Positions 53,281-62,638 are shown, counted from the stretch's first letter. The stretch: DNA of 64,000 nt from TMP-24 sp041397305 (GCA_041397305.1 JAWKWX010000007.1:106921-170920); one strand, 5' to 3'. Translations and numbers: made by a program. The notes: generated by a model not told the origin, from the sequence alone.

Positions 53281-54644
53281 GCCACCACCTCCAGGACCGA
53301 GGTCGCCTTGCCGCTGCGCTCATGGAAATAGCGCAAGAGCATGTTCCGGGCACCTTCCTGCCGGTAGTCGGCCGAAGCGCGCATATCGGTCATCGGCGTG
53401 AAGTCCCTGGCAAAGGCGGAAAGCGCGGCGCGCACCGTCTCTTCCGTCCAGGGCTGGCCCTGAAGGGCTGCCTCGACATGCGCGGCGCGCTTGGGAATGC
53501 CCGCCATGCCGCCAAATGCAATGCGCGCCTCTTCGACCCGGCCCGCGCGGAGCGTGACGTTGAAACAGCCGCAGACCGCCGAGATATCCTGGTCGAAGCG
53601 CTTGGACAGCTTGTAGCAGGCCAGATCCGGCGCCTTGGCCGGGATCGTCACCGCCTCGACGAATTCGCCCTTGGCGCGGTCCTGCTTGCGGTAATCCAGA
53701 AAGAAGTCCTCGAGCGCGATCTCGCGCCGCGCATCGCCCTTGCGCAGGTGCAACCTCGCCCCCATCGCGATCAGCGCGGGCGGCGCGTCGCCGATGGGCG
53801 AGCCGTTGGCGATATTGCCGCCGATGGTCGCGGCACCCCGCACTTGTTCGGAGGCGAACCGCCGCAGCAATTCGGCGAAGGTCGGATGGCTCGACGACAA
53901 TGCCGACCGCAACCGCTGGATCGTGACGCCCGCGCCGATGCGGATGGTCGCGCCCTTTTTCTCGATCCGCTGGAGATCCTTGCAGGCATGCAGGAACGCC
54001 ACTTCGGGCAGGTCCATCAGCATCTTCGTGACCCAAAGGCCGACATCGGTCGCGCCCGCGATCAGCGTCGCGTCGGGATGGGCCAGGTACCAGGCGGCCA
54101 GTTCGTCGGACGAGGCCGGTGCATAAGGCGCCTTCGCCCCCGCAACCGGGCGCAGGTCCTCGGTCATCCAGGCCGGCACGGGCGCGGCCTCGGCCGCCTC
54201 CGCCGCCCGGATGATCGGCGCATAGCCGGTGCAGCGGCACAGGTTCCCTGCCAGCCGGTCATCATGATCGGTGGCACCTTCCTTGTGCGCGACCGCCATC
54301 GAGACGATGAAACCCGGCGTGCAGAAGCCGCACTGGCTGCCGTGGTGATCGACCATCGCCTGCTGCACCGGATGAAGCGCGCCGTCCGGGCCCGACAGGC
54401 CCTCGACGGTGCGCACCGCCTTGCCTTGCAGCTGCGGCAGGAAAAGGATGCAGGAATTCAGCGCGCGACTGCCGCTCTCGTCGGTCACCATCACGGTACA
54501 GGCGCCGCAATCGCCCTCGTTGCAGCCTTCCTTGGTGCCCTTGAGGCCCCTGACGTCGCGCAAATAGTCCAGCAATGTCCGGGTGGGGCTTTCGCCCGCA
54601 ACCCGAACAGGCGTTCCGTTCAAGAGAAACGCTATGTCGCTCAT
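53277..54644 (-). CDS. xdhA: Xanthine dehydrogenase FAD/iron-sulfur subunit XdhA
   Basis: A 455-aa subunit. The plant-type 2Fe-2S cluster is at Cys41, Cys46, Cys49 and Cys65, the second cluster at Cys105, Cys108, Cys136 and Cys138, and the FAD domain follows (ATLIAGATDVGLWVTK; GAATIGGNIANGSPIGD). It carries electrons from the molybdenum site to NAD. The ATG at 54644 was chosen because it gives the family N-terminus; the frame extends 65 codons without support. It is the first gene of a seven-gene minus-strand operon. Confidence 0.96.
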   Translation of the reverse strand: MSDIAFLLNGTPVRVAGESPTRTLLDYLRDVRGLKGTKEGCNEGDCGACTVMVTDESGSRALNSCILFLPQLQGKAVRTVEGLSGPDGALHPVQQAMVDHHGSQCGFCTPGFIVSMAVAHKEGATDHDDRLAGNLCRCTGYAPIIRAAEAAEAAPVPAWMTEDLRPVAGAKAPYAPASSDELAAWYLAHPDATLIAGATDVGLWVTKMLMDLPEVAFLHACKDLQRIEKKGATIRIGAGVTIQRLRSALSSSHPTFAELLRRFASEQVRGAATIGGNIANGSPIGDAPPALIAMGARLHLRKGDARREIALEDFFLDYRKQDRAKGEFVEAVTIPAKAPDLACYKLSKRFDQDISAVCGCFNVTLRAGRVEEARIAFGGMAGIPKRAAHVEAALQGQPWTEETVRAALSAFARDFTPMTDMRASADYRQEGARNMLLRYFHERSGKATSVLEVVA

Positions 54645-54787
54645 CGCGTCTGTCCGCCGCCTTCTCCTCATCCGGGGTTTCGTGCCCTCGCCCGATGCGG
54701 CGTAAAGCGAAGGACACCCCCGTCTCCCTGCCTTCATGAAGCGCCGCGGGGGGCGCGTTGGCAAGCATAACTTCAAGTGAATCCGAT

Positions 54788-54853
54788 AAATCAGTTTCGT
54801 GATTTGCCGAAAGATCGGCGACCAGTCGCCACCTTTCAAGAAATCGCGATTTC
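54788..54853. promoter_or_regulatory. Inverted repeats upstream of xdhA
   Basis: AAATCA-GTTTCG-TGATTT (54788-54805) and the perfect 14-base palindrome GAAATCGCGATTTC (54840-54853) share the ATTT/AAAT ends and are about 50 bases apart. They sit in the 295-base AT-richer divergent gap between xdhA and the DUF6544-like gene, a sensible place for a purine-responsive regulator. A third small stem, GGGGC/GCCCC, is at 54907-54920. Confidence 0.55.
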
Positions 54854-54939
54854 AAGGGGTGACGCGCCGGACAAGGGCGGCTAGCGTACCGGCCACCACT
54901 CAAGAGGGGCATGAAGCCCCCGAAAAACCGGAGACCCCC

Positions 54940-55764
54940 ATGCAGACAACAGGTTTGATCCTGGTGCTCGCAATTCTCATAATTGTCTTTCTCGTGTCTC
55001 TGTTTTCCATCCTGTTCCGCCGCAAATGCCGCGATGCCTGGACACGGATCGCCCAGGGCCCCTCGGGCATCGACCAGTCGGACCGTCTGCCGCCTCTGGT
55101 CCGTGACTTCGCTCTCCGCGGCGGGGCCGAGGTGGGTGCGGGCCATATGGCGCTCGTGCTCACGCAGGCGGCAGAGCTGAGGCGGAAGCGCGGCGGCCTC
55201 TTCGCCCGCTTCCGCGCCCGCCAGATCGTGGGGCTGGGGCGGCCCGGCTTCGTCTGGCAGGCCCGGCAGGGCTTCGGCCCTCTGACCAGGCTGCGCGTGG
55301 CCGATGTTTTCGTCGAAGGCGAAGGCTGGCTCGAGGCGCGGCTCTTCGGCGCCTTGACCGTGGCGCGCGCCAACGGGGTCGAGACGACCCTGGGCGAGGC
55401 CTACCGCTATCTCGCTGAACTGCCCTGGGCGCCGGACGCGATCCTCGGCAATCCCGAGATCGCCTGGCGCATGACCGCCGAGGATCAGGCCGAGGCAAAG
55501 CTCGACACCCGCGTCGGCACCGCCCGGGTGACCTTCCGCTTCGACGCTGCGGGCGACATCGTGGCGATGGAGGCGCGCGACCGCCCGGCGCGCGACGCTG
55601 CCGGAAAACCCGTCCGCTACGACTGGCGCGGCCAGTTCGGCGATTACCGCCAGATCGGCGCCCGCCGCCTGCCCGCCTATGGCGAGGTGGGTTACGATTA
55701 CCCCGAAGGGTTCGAGATCTATTTCCGCGGCCGGATCACCGACTGCCAGCCTGCGCCGCGATGA
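54940..55764 (+). CDS. DUF6544/DUF6920-like protein with N-terminal anchor
   Basis: A 274-aa protein with one strong hydrophobic N-terminal segment (GLILVLAILIIVFLVSLFSILF), then a soluble part with LPPLVRDFALRGGA, FVWQARQGFGPLTRLRVADVFVEGEGWLEARLFG, YLAELPWAPDAIL and RLPAYGEVGYDYPEG. This resembles a family I recall as DUF6544/DUF6920; the number is from memory. Function unknown. It is divergent from xdhA and followed by the tandem palindromes. Confidence 0.7.
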   Translation: MQTTGLILVLAILIIVFLVSLFSILFRRKCRDAWTRIAQGPSGIDQSDRLPPLVRDFALRGGAEVGAGHMALVLTQAAELRRKRGGLFARFRARQIVGLGRPGFVWQARQGFGPLTRLRVADVFVEGEGWLEARLFGALTVARANGVETTLGEAYRYLAELPWAPDAILGNPEIAWRMTAEDQAEAKLDTRVGTARVTFRFDAAGDIVAMEARDRPARDAAGKPVRYDWRGQFGDYRQIGARRLPAYGEVGYDYPEGFEIYFRGRITDCQPAPR

Positions 55765-55779
55765 CGGCCAGCCGCGGCG

Positions 55780-55838
55780 GGAAAATCCTTCGCGAAGGAT
55801 TTTCCGGGGCGGGAAGAATTTTCGTGAAAATTCTTCCC
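55780..55838. repeat. Tandem pair of long palindromes upstream of dnaE
   Basis: The first (55780-55805) is a perfect 26-base palindrome with half GGAAAATCCTTCG. The second (55811-55838) has perfect 13-base arms GGGAAGAATTTTC and GAAAATTCTTCCC with loop GT. They match in build and core sequence (CTTCGCGAAG and TTTTCGTGAAAA types) the pair at 13698-13767. The second ends 20 bases before the dnaE ATG, so it also lies in the dnaE leader. Confidence 0.85.
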
Positions 55839-55858
55839 CGCTCCCCTATCGGTGAGCC

Positions 55859-58800
55859 ATGAGCCAGGCCCCGCGATTCATCCATCTCCGCACCCATACC
55901 GAATATTCGCTTCTGGAAGGCGCCGTGCCGGTGAAGAAGCTCATCGGGCTGTGCGAAAAGGCCGGCATGCCCGCCGTCGCGGTCACCGACACCAACAACC
56001 TGTTTGCCGCGCTCGAATTTTCGGTGATCGCCAAGGCGGCGGGGCTGCAGCCGATCATCGGCTGCCAGATCTCGGTCGGGCATGACCCTGCCCAGCCCGG
56101 CGAACGGCCGCGCCCGCCCGCGCCGGTGGTACTGCTCGCGCAGAACGAGACGGGCTATCAGAACCTGATGAAGCTCAACTCCTGCCTCTATCTCGACGCG
56201 GGCGGCGAGCTGCCGCAGGTCACGCTGGACGAGCTTGCCGCCCATGCCGACGGTCTCATCTGCCTTTCCGGCGGAGCCGACGGTCCAGTGGGCCGGTTGC
56301 TGCAGGCGGGGCAGGGGCCGAAGGCCGAGGCGCTTGTGAAACGCCTGGCCGCGATCTACCCCGACCGGCTTTATGTCGAACTGCAGCGCCATCCGGGCGA
56401 GGGCGGCCAGAAGCCGGAAGCCGAACGGCTGACCGAGCGCGGCTTCGTCGAGATGGCCTATGCGCTGAACCTGCCGCTTGTCGCCACGAACGATGTCTAT
56501 TTCCCGAAGCCCGACATGTACGAGGCGCATGATGCGCTGATCTGCATCGCCGAAGGTGCCTATGTCGACCAGCAGGACCCTCGCCGCCGCCTGACGCCCC
56601 AGCATTATTTCAAGTCCGAGGCCGAAATGGCGGCGCTCTTCGCCGATCTGCCGGAAGCGCTTGAGAACACGGTCGAAATCGCCCGCCGCTGCGCCTTCGC
56701 CGCGAAGAAACGCAACCCGATCCTGCCGCGCTTCGCCGATGACGAGGTCGAGGAACTGCGCCGCCAGGCCTGGGACGGGCTCAGGGCCCGGCTTGCCGTC
56801 ATCCCCCATTCCGCCACGGTCGAGGAATATGAAGACCGCCTGAAGTTCGAACTTGGCATCATCGAACAGATGGGCTTCCCCGGCTATTTCCTGATCGTTG
56901 CCGATTTCATCAAATGGGCAAAGGACCATCATATTCCCGTCGGTCCCGGCCGGGGTTCGGGCGCGGGCTCGCTTGTCGCCTATGCGCTCACCATCACCGA
57001 CCTTGATCCCCTGCGCTATTCGCTGCTGTTCGAACGGTTCCTCAACCCCGAACGGGTCTCGATGCCCGACTTCGACATCGACTTCTGCATGGATCGCCGC
57101 GAAGAGGTGATCCAGTACGTTCAGGGCAAGTACGGCCGCGACCGGGTCGGCCAGATCATCACCTTCGGCGCGCTTCTGTCGAAGGCCGCCGTCCGCGACG
57201 TGGGCCGGGTCTTGCAGATGCCCTATGGCCAGGTGGATCGCCTGTCGAAACTAATCCCGGTCGAGGGCGTCAAGCCTGTCTCGATCGAGAAGGCGCTCGC
57301 CGACGAACCCCGCCTGCGCGAAGCGGCCCGTGCCGAAGAGGTGGTGAAGCGCCTCCTCGATTATGGCCAGCAGATCGAGGGCCTGCTCAGGAACGCCTCG
57401 ACCCATGCCGCGGGGGTCGTCATCGGCGACCGGCCGCTCGACGAACTGGTTCCGCTCTACCAGGACCCGCGGTCCGACATGCCCGCCACCCAGTTCAACA
57501 TGAAATGGGTGGAAGCGGCGGGCCTGGTGAAGTTCGACTTCCTCGGGCTGAAGACCCTCACCGTGATCCAGAACGCGGTCGACCTGATCCGGCAGGGCGG
57601 GCGGCACCTTCATATCGCGCCCGACGGGCGCCAGCTCTACGCGCCGCCCGAAAGCGCGGTTGACGAGATCAACGCGATCCCGCTCGACGACAAGCCGACA
57701 TACGACCTCTATTCCGCTGCCAGGACGGTTGCCGTCTTCCAGGTGGAAAGCACCGGCATGATGGATGCGCTCCGGCGCATGAAGCCCACCTGCATCGAGG
57801 ATATCGTGGCCCTTGTGGCGCTTTACCGCCCGGGGCCGATGGAGAACATTCCCACCTATTGCGAGGTCAAGAACGGCCTGCGCCCGCTGGAATCGATCCA
57901 CCCGACCATCGACCACATCCTGGAAGAGACGCAAGGAATCATCGTCTATCAGGAACAGGTGATGGAGATCGCCAAGGTCATGGCGGGCTATTCGCTCGGC
58001 GGCGCCGACCTTCTGCGCCGCGCGATGGGCAAGAAGATCAAGGAGGAGATGGACAAGGAGCGCCCGAAATTCATCGAGGGTGCCAAGAAGACCCATGACG
58101 TGCCCGCGAAGAAGGCAGGCGAGGTCTTCGATCTTCTTGAGAAATTCGCCAACTACGGTTTCAACAAATCCCATGCGGCGGCTTACGCCGTGGTCAGCTA
58201 TCAGACTGCCTGGCTGAAGGCCAACCACCCGGTCGAATTCATGGCCGCGGTGATGAACTGCGACATCCACCTCACCGACAAGCTCGCCATCTACAAGCGC
58301 GAGGTCGATCAGATGGGGATCGAGACGGTGGCGCCCTGCGTCAACCGCTCGCTCGCCACCTTCACCGTGCGCGATGGGCGGCTCGTCTATGCGCTGGGCG
58401 CCCTGAAGAACGTGGGCGTCGAGGCAATGAAGATGATCGTTGCCGCGCGGGCAACGGAGAGGGGCGAGAAACCCTTCGTCACGCTTTTCGATTTCGCCCG
58501 CCGCGTCGATCTGAAGCGTCTCGGCAAGCGGCCCCTGGAAATGCTCGCCCGCGCCGGCGCCTTCGACGTGCTCGATCCCAACCGCAAGCGCGTCTTCGAA
58601 AGCCTCGACGCGCTCGCCGCCTATTCGGCGGCCATCCACGAACAATCGGGATCGGCCCAGGTCTCGCTTTTCGGCGAGGCGGGGGACGATCTGCCCGAAC
58701 CTCGGCTGGCGGTGACGGACGACTGGCTGCCGGTGGAACGTCTGGCCGAGGAACATCAGGCGGTGGGCTTCTATCTCTCGGGCCATCCGCTGGACGACTA

Positions 58801-59377
58801 CCTGCCCGCGCTTCGCCGCAGGCAGGTGATGACGCTCGCTGAACTGACGGCAGCGGCCGAACGCGGGCCGATGGTCGCCAAGATCGCGGGCACCGTCTCG
58901 GCCCGCCAGGAAAGGAAATCGGCCAAGGGCAACCGCTTCGCCTTCGTTTCGCTCTCCGACCCGACCGGGCTTTACGAGGTCACGGTCTTTTCCGACACGC
59001 TCGAGGCCGCGCGCCAGCATCTGGAACCCGGGCTCGCCGTGGTCCTGACCGTCGAGGCGAACCTCGAAGGCGAAACGCTGAAGCTTCTCGCCCGCGCGGC
59101 ACAACCGATCGATTCCGTCGCCGCCGATGCAGGAGCGCTGGGCCTGCGCATCCATGTCGATACCGCCGATGCGGTTGCTTCGGTCGCCGGACTTCTCGCC
59201 CGCATGGCCGCCGAGATGAAGGGCCGCGCCAAACCCGGCGCCATCAGTTTTCTTGTCGCCGACCGCGACACCGGCGCCGAGGTCGAGATTTCGGCGGGCC
59301 GCGAATTCCCGGTCAATCCCCAGATCAAGGGCGCGATCAAGTCGATGCAGGGGGTGGCGCTGGTGGAGGAGGTCTGA
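55859..59377 (+). CDS. dnaE: DNA polymerase III alpha subunit
   Basis: The 1172-aa replicative polymerase of the DnaE1 type. The N-terminal PHP domain begins FIHLRTHTEYSLLEG. Catalytic aspartates can be placed: Asp406 and Asp408 in MPDFDIDFCMDRR and Asp560 in VKFDFLGLKTL, matching the E. coli triad. The finger and tau-binding regions follow, with an OB fold at MVAKIAGTVSARQERKSAKGNRFAF. The length and complete PHP motif separate it from the shorter, SOS-linked DnaE2/ImuC. No LexA box is seen upstream. Confidence 0.96.
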   Translation: MSQAPRFIHLRTHTEYSLLEGAVPVKKLIGLCEKAGMPAVAVTDTNNLFAALEFSVIAKAAGLQPIIGCQISVGHDPAQPGERPRPPAPVVLLAQNETGYQNLMKLNSCLYLDAGGELPQVTLDELAAHADGLICLSGGADGPVGRLLQAGQGPKAEALVKRLAAIYPDRLYVELQRHPGEGGQKPEAERLTERGFVEMAYALNLPLVATNDVYFPKPDMYEAHDALICIAEGAYVDQQDPRRRLTPQHYFKSEAEMAALFADLPEALENTVEIARRCAFAAKKRNPILPRFADDEVEELRRQAWDGLRARLAVIPHSATVEEYEDRLKFELGIIEQMGFPGYFLIVADFIKWAKDHHIPVGPGRGSGAGSLVAYALTITDLDPLRYSLLFERFLNPERVSMPDFDIDFCMDRREEVIQYVQGKYGRDRVGQIITFGALLSKAAVRDVGRVLQMPYGQVDRLSKLIPVEGVKPVSIEKALADEPRLREAARAEEVVKRLLDYGQQIEGLLRNASTHAAGVVIGDRPLDELVPLYQDPRSDMPATQFNMKWVEAAGLVKFDFLGLKTLTVIQNAVDLIRQGGRHLHIAPDGRQLYAPPESAVDEINAIPLDDKPTYDLYSAARTVAVFQVESTGMMDALRRMKPTCIEDIVALVALYRPGPMENIPTYCEVKNGLRPLESIHPTIDHILEETQGIIVYQEQVMEIAKVMAGYSLGGADLLRRAMGKKIKEEMDKERPKFIEGAKKTHDVPAKKAGEVFDLLEKFANYGFNKSHAAAYAVVSYQTAWLKANHPVEFMAAVMNCDIHLTDKLAIYKREVDQMGIETVAPCVNRSLATFTVRDGRLVYALGALKNVGVEAMKMIVAARATERGEKPFVTLFDFARRVDLKRLGKRPLEMLARAGAFDVLDPNRKRVFESLDALAAYSAAIHEQSGSAQVSLFGEAGDDLPEPRLAVTDDWLPVERLAEEHQAVGFYLSGHPLDDYLPALRRRQVMTLAELTAAAERGPMVAKIAGTVSARQERKSAKGNRFAFVSLSDPTGLYEVTVFSDTLEAARQHLEPGLAVVLTVEANLEGETLKLLARAAQPIDSVAADAGALGLRIHVDTADAVASVAGLLARMAAEMKGRAKPGAISFLVADRDTGAEVEISAGREFPVNPQIKGAIKSMQGVALVEEV

Positions 59378-59425
59378 TCCGGCCCACCCGTCGAGGAATC
59401 GTCGTGAAGGTTTCTCGGCCGCGCC

Positions 59426-60202
59426 TCAGGCCGCCTTCTCGAACCGCGCAGGCAGGTCACCCAACCGTTTCGCCTCGTCGATCATCGCACCCACATCCGC
59501 GTCGAGCGCCGCCGCAAGCTGCGCGAAGCTTTCGATCACGAAATAGACCGGCTGCACGATGTCGATCCGGTAGGGCGTGCGGAAGATGGTCATCAGATCG
59601 AAGGGCAACATCTCGGCCTTGCCGGACATGGCATGCGCCGCCTCCGACGGCGAAGAGGCGATGCCCGCGCCGTAGCCGCGCAAGCCGTCCGCCGTGCGGA
59701 TCATGCCGAATTCGACCGTGAACCAGAACAGCCGGAACATCCGCCAGCTGTAGGCCTTGCCAAGCGTCTTCGCCTTTGTGCCGAACCGTTCGATGAAGGC
59801 GGCATAGTCGGGGTCGGTCAAGAGCGGGCAATGGCCGAAGACCTCGTGGAAGATGTCGGGCTCCTCGATATAGTCCATCTCTTCGCGCCGACGCAGGAAG
59901 GTCGCCACGGGGAATTTCTTCTGCGACAGGAGGTCGAAGAACTGCGACGGCGGGATGATCGCGGGCACGCCCACGACGCCCGCGCCGGTCAGGCGGCCAA
60001 GCCGCGCATCCACGTCGCGGATCTGCGGCACCCGCGCCGCGTTCAGGCCGAGCTTGGTGATGCCCTCCAGATAGGCGGGCACCATCTTGTCCTGAAGAAA
60101 GGCGACCTGGCGGGCAAAAAGCTCTCCCCAGACCGCATCCTCCTCGGGGGAGTAGGAGAAAGTGCCATCCGGCCCGGCCTGTTTTGATGCATATCCCGCC
60201 AT
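59426..60202 (-). CDS. phhA: Phenylalanine 4-monooxygenase
   Basis: A 258-aa non-haem iron enzyme that hydroxylates phenylalanine to tyrosine with tetrahydropterin and oxygen. Iron ligands are His119 and His124 in FHEVFGHCPLL and Glu164 in FTVEFGMI. RVPQIRDVDARL and GRYxxA-like conserved parts also fit the bacterial single-domain form. ATG at 60202 with AGGAGGCGAAG upstream. It is divergent from an AsnC-type regulator that may control it in response to aromatic amino acids. Confidence 0.94.
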   Translation of the reverse strand: MAGYASKQAGPDGTFSYSPEEDAVWGELFARQVAFLQDKMVPAYLEGITKLGLNAARVPQIRDVDARLGRLTGAGVVGVPAIIPPSQFFDLLSQKKFPVATFLRRREEMDYIEEPDIFHEVFGHCPLLTDPDYAAFIERFGTKAKTLGKAYSWRMFRLFWFTVEFGMIRTADGLRGYGAGIASSPSEAAHAMSGKAEMLPFDLMTIFRTPYRIDIVQPVYFVIESFAQLAAALDADVGAMIDEAKRLGDLPARFEKAA

Positions 60203-60248
60203 CTTCGCCTCCTGCCTGTGACGCAATTCATCTTGCCACGAACGGGCC

Positions 60249-60328
60249 GGAAATTCCTTTCAATCCTGCCGGGTTTGTGGGAGATTTAGAGAGAAATTGC
60301 CGATAGTGGACCTAATATGGAAATTTCC
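60249..60328. promoter_or_regulatory. Two GGAAATT(T)CC palindromes between phhA and its regulator
   Basis: GGAAATTCC (60249-60257) lies in the divergent region and GGAAATTTCC (60319-60328) overlaps the start codon region of the regulator gene. ATTT-N6-AAAT is at about 60284-60297. AsnC/Lrp proteins bind such AT-centred palindromes, so autoregulation plus control of phhA is plausible. Confidence 0.4.
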
Positions 60329-60778
60329 CCTCAAGAATTGTCGATCCTGCGGGAAATACAGCGCGACGCCGCCCTGTCGCTCGCGGAGCTTTCCGCGCGC
60401 ACCGGCATCGCGCAATCGACCCTCTGGCGCAAGCTGAACGAGATGGAGGCGGCGGGGGTGATCCGCGCCCGCGTGGCACTGCTCGATCCGGGCAAGGTGG
60501 GGGCGAAACTCTGTGTCCTTGCCCAGATCAGCCTGATGGACCATTCCGAGGCCTGCGTCACCGGTTTCACCCAGCTTGTCCGCCGCCTGCCCGAAGTGCT
60601 CGAATGCCATTCGGTCTCGGGCCAGGCCGATTACATGCTCAAGGTCCGCACCCGCGATGTCGAGGCCTACGAGGCCTTCATGTCGCACCATCTTCTGCGT
60701 TCGGGCTTCGTGCGTGCCATCCAGTCGAGCTTCGTCCTGAAGGAGATCAAGGCCACCACCGCCCTGCCGCTTGGCTGA
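60317..60778 (+). CDS. Lrp/AsnC family transcriptional regulator, likely phhA regulator
   Basis: A 153-aa protein with an HTH (QELSILREIQRDAALSLAELSARTGIAQSTLWRKLNEME in family terms, residues about 6-45) and a RAM domain (GYDY-type strand replaced by VSGQADYMLKVRTRDVEAYEAFM). The ATG at 60317 lacks a clear Shine-Dalgarno. The divergent position next to phhA is conserved in related bacteria and suggests phenylalanine or tyrosine as ligand, by inference. Confidence 0.9.
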   Translation: MEISPQELSILREIQRDAALSLAELSARTGIAQSTLWRKLNEMEAAGVIRARVALLDPGKVGAKLCVLAQISLMDHSEACVTGFTQLVRRLPEVLECHSVSGQADYMLKVRTRDVEAYEAFMSHHLLRSGFVRAIQSSFVLKEIKATTALPLG

Positions 60779-60837
60779 GGGAACCACTGGCGCAAGGGCG
60801 CGATGCCGCTAGACTGGGCAAAAGTGCGAGGTCCAAC

Positions 60838-62394
60838 ATGTGGTTCGGTCTGCGGTTGCTTGCGGTCATTCTGGCGGTTCTGGGGGCGGGGATAGTTCTG
60901 ATGCGCTTGCTTTTCGGCCTGCCGGGGTTGGACGGGCGCACCGCGAGCAGGGTTCTGCCGGTCTCGGATGAAAGCGAGCTCGCGCGCCAGATCGGACCGC
61001 TTTCCGCCGCCCATCCGGGCCTTTCCGGGATCGTGCCGCTGCATTCCGGGGCAGAGGCCTTTGCCGCCCGCATCCTTCTGGCCCGCGCCGCTCGCCGCTC
61101 GATCGACGCGCAATATTACATCTGGCAGAATGACATTACCGGGATCCGCCTGCTGGAGGAGATGAAGGCCGCCGCCCTACGCGGCGTCCGCGTCCGGCTG
61201 CTGGTCGACGACAATGGCACTCCGGCGCTCGATGCCGAACTCGCCGCCCTGAACGCGCTGCCGACCTTCGAGGTCCGCATCTTCAACCCGTTCAACCTGC
61301 GCAATCCCCGGCTTCTGGCCTACACGTTCGACTTCTTCCGGCTGAACCGGCGGATGCACAACAAATCCTTCACCGTCGATGGCGTCACCACGATCATCGG
61401 CGGCCGCAATGTCGGCGACATCTATTTCGCCCGGGCGGCGGAATCGCAATATTCCGACCTCGACCTTCTGGCGGTGGGCCATGTGGTGCCCGATGTCGGT
61501 GCCGAGTTCGATGCCTATTGGAACAGCGCCTCGGCCTATCCCCATGAACGGCTGGTCGATCCACCGGCCGAGGGCATTGCCCGCTTCGACGCGCGCATGA
61601 CCGAGGTCCGCGCCGATCCGGGCAACGCACAATATGCCGCCGCCGTCGCCTCGACGCCGCTGGTGAAATCGCTGATGGCCGGGACGCTCAGTTTCGACTG
61701 GGCCGAGACCATCCTCGTCGCCGACGATCCGGCCAAGGGGCTCGGTCGGGTGCCGCGCGAACAGCTTCTGGCCGGGCGCCTGTCGCCCATCGTCTCGGAA
61801 GCTGCCGAAAGCATCGACCTGATCTCCGCCTATTTCGTTCCCGGCACCCGCGGGTCGGACCTTCTGGCAAAGGCCGTTGCGCGCGGCATCCGGGTCCGCA
61901 CGCTGACGAATTCGCTCGAGGCGACCGACGTGATCCCGGTCCATGCCTCCTATACCAAATACCGCAAGGGGCTCTTGAAGGCGGGGGTGGAGCTTTACGA
62001 GCTTCGGGCCAACCCCGGTTCGCACGAAACCGCCGCGCGCCTCGGCATCCTCGGCAGCAAGGCCGCGAGCCTTCATGCCAAGACCTTCACCATCGACGGC
62101 AAGGAAGTGTTCGTGGGGTCGTTCAACTTCGACCCGCGCTCGCTTCTCCTGAATTGCGAGATGGGGTTTCTGGTGAAAAGCCCGCGCCTCGCCGCCCTGA
62201 TGAAGCGCCGCTTCGAGGAAGACCTGACCGATGCGGCCTGGCGGGTGAGCTGGGAAAAGGGGCGCGGGCTCGAATGGTCGGGCCGGGCCGCGGACGGTAG
62301 CCCCGAGGTGGCGACGCACGAACCGGGCGCGACCTTGATGAACCGGCTCGCGCTGACGGTGATGGGCTGGCTGCCCATCGAATGGCTGATGTGA
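60838..62394 (+). CDS. Phospholipase D family protein, cardiolipin synthase C-like
   Basis: A 518-aa protein with an N-terminal membrane segment (residues about 6-29) and two HKD motifs: His174, Lys176, Asp181 in HNKSFTVDG and His413, Lys415, Asp420 in HAKTFTIDG, each followed by GGRN or GSFN. The layout is that of ClsC (YmdC), which makes cardiolipin from phosphatidylglycerol and another phospholipid. The ATG at 60838 is 59 bases after the regulator gene on the same strand. Other phosphatidyl transfer activities remain possible. Confidence 0.88.
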   Translation: MWFGLRLLAVILAVLGAGIVLMRLLFGLPGLDGRTASRVLPVSDESELARQIGPLSAAHPGLSGIVPLHSGAEAFAARILLARAARRSIDAQYYIWQNDITGIRLLEEMKAAALRGVRVRLLVDDNGTPALDAELAALNALPTFEVRIFNPFNLRNPRLLAYTFDFFRLNRRMHNKSFTVDGVTTIIGGRNVGDIYFARAAESQYSDLDLLAVGHVVPDVGAEFDAYWNSASAYPHERLVDPPAEGIARFDARMTEVRADPGNAQYAAAVASTPLVKSLMAGTLSFDWAETILVADDPAKGLGRVPREQLLAGRLSPIVSEAAESIDLISAYFVPGTRGSDLLAKAVARGIRVRTLTNSLEATDVIPVHASYTKYRKGLLKAGVELYELRANPGSHETAARLGILGSKAASLHAKTFTIDGKEVFVGSFNFDPRSLLLNCEMGFLVKSPRLAALMKRRFEEDLTDAAWRVSWEKGRGLEWSGRAADGSPEVATHEPGATLMNRLALTVMGWLPIEWLM

Positions 62395-62410
62395 CGTCTC
62401 TGCCGACTGC

Positions 62411-62620
62411 CTACCAGTGCGGCGGCTTCTGATCGGCAAGCGGGATGGTGCCCGTCGCCATCGCCTCGGCCTCTGCCGCCCGTTCCATCAGCATCGCGAC
62501 GCGCCGTGTCAGCGCGTCGATCTCGCGCGACTGGCGGGCGACGACTTCTGACAGATCCTCGATCGTGCGCGTCAGATGGGCGAGAGTCTCCTCGGCCTTG
62601 TCGAGCCTTTCGTTACTCAT
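62411..62620 (-). CDS. slyX: SlyX family coiled-coil protein
   Basis: A 69-aa protein: RLDKAEETLAHLTRTIEDLSEVVARQSREIDALTRRVAMLMER is a continuous heptad coiled coil (shown here as the family's defining feature), and the tail ends in the typical PPHW. Role unknown in any organism to my knowledge. The ATG at 62620 has AAAGGTCCCGCCCC upstream. It is convergent with the phospholipase D gene and divergent from hisS. Confidence 0.85.
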   Translation of the reverse strand: MSNERLDKAEETLAHLTRTIEDLSEVVARQSREIDALTRRVAMLMERAAEAEAMATGTIPLADQKPPHW

Positions 62621-62638
62621 GGGGCGGGACCTTTCTGT

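Noticed and set aside
55859..59377. dnaE as the SOS mutagenesis polymerase DnaE2/ImuC
   Set aside because: No imuA or imuB and no LexA box are adjacent, the protein has the full 1172-aa length and an intact PHP start, all typical of replicative DnaE1.
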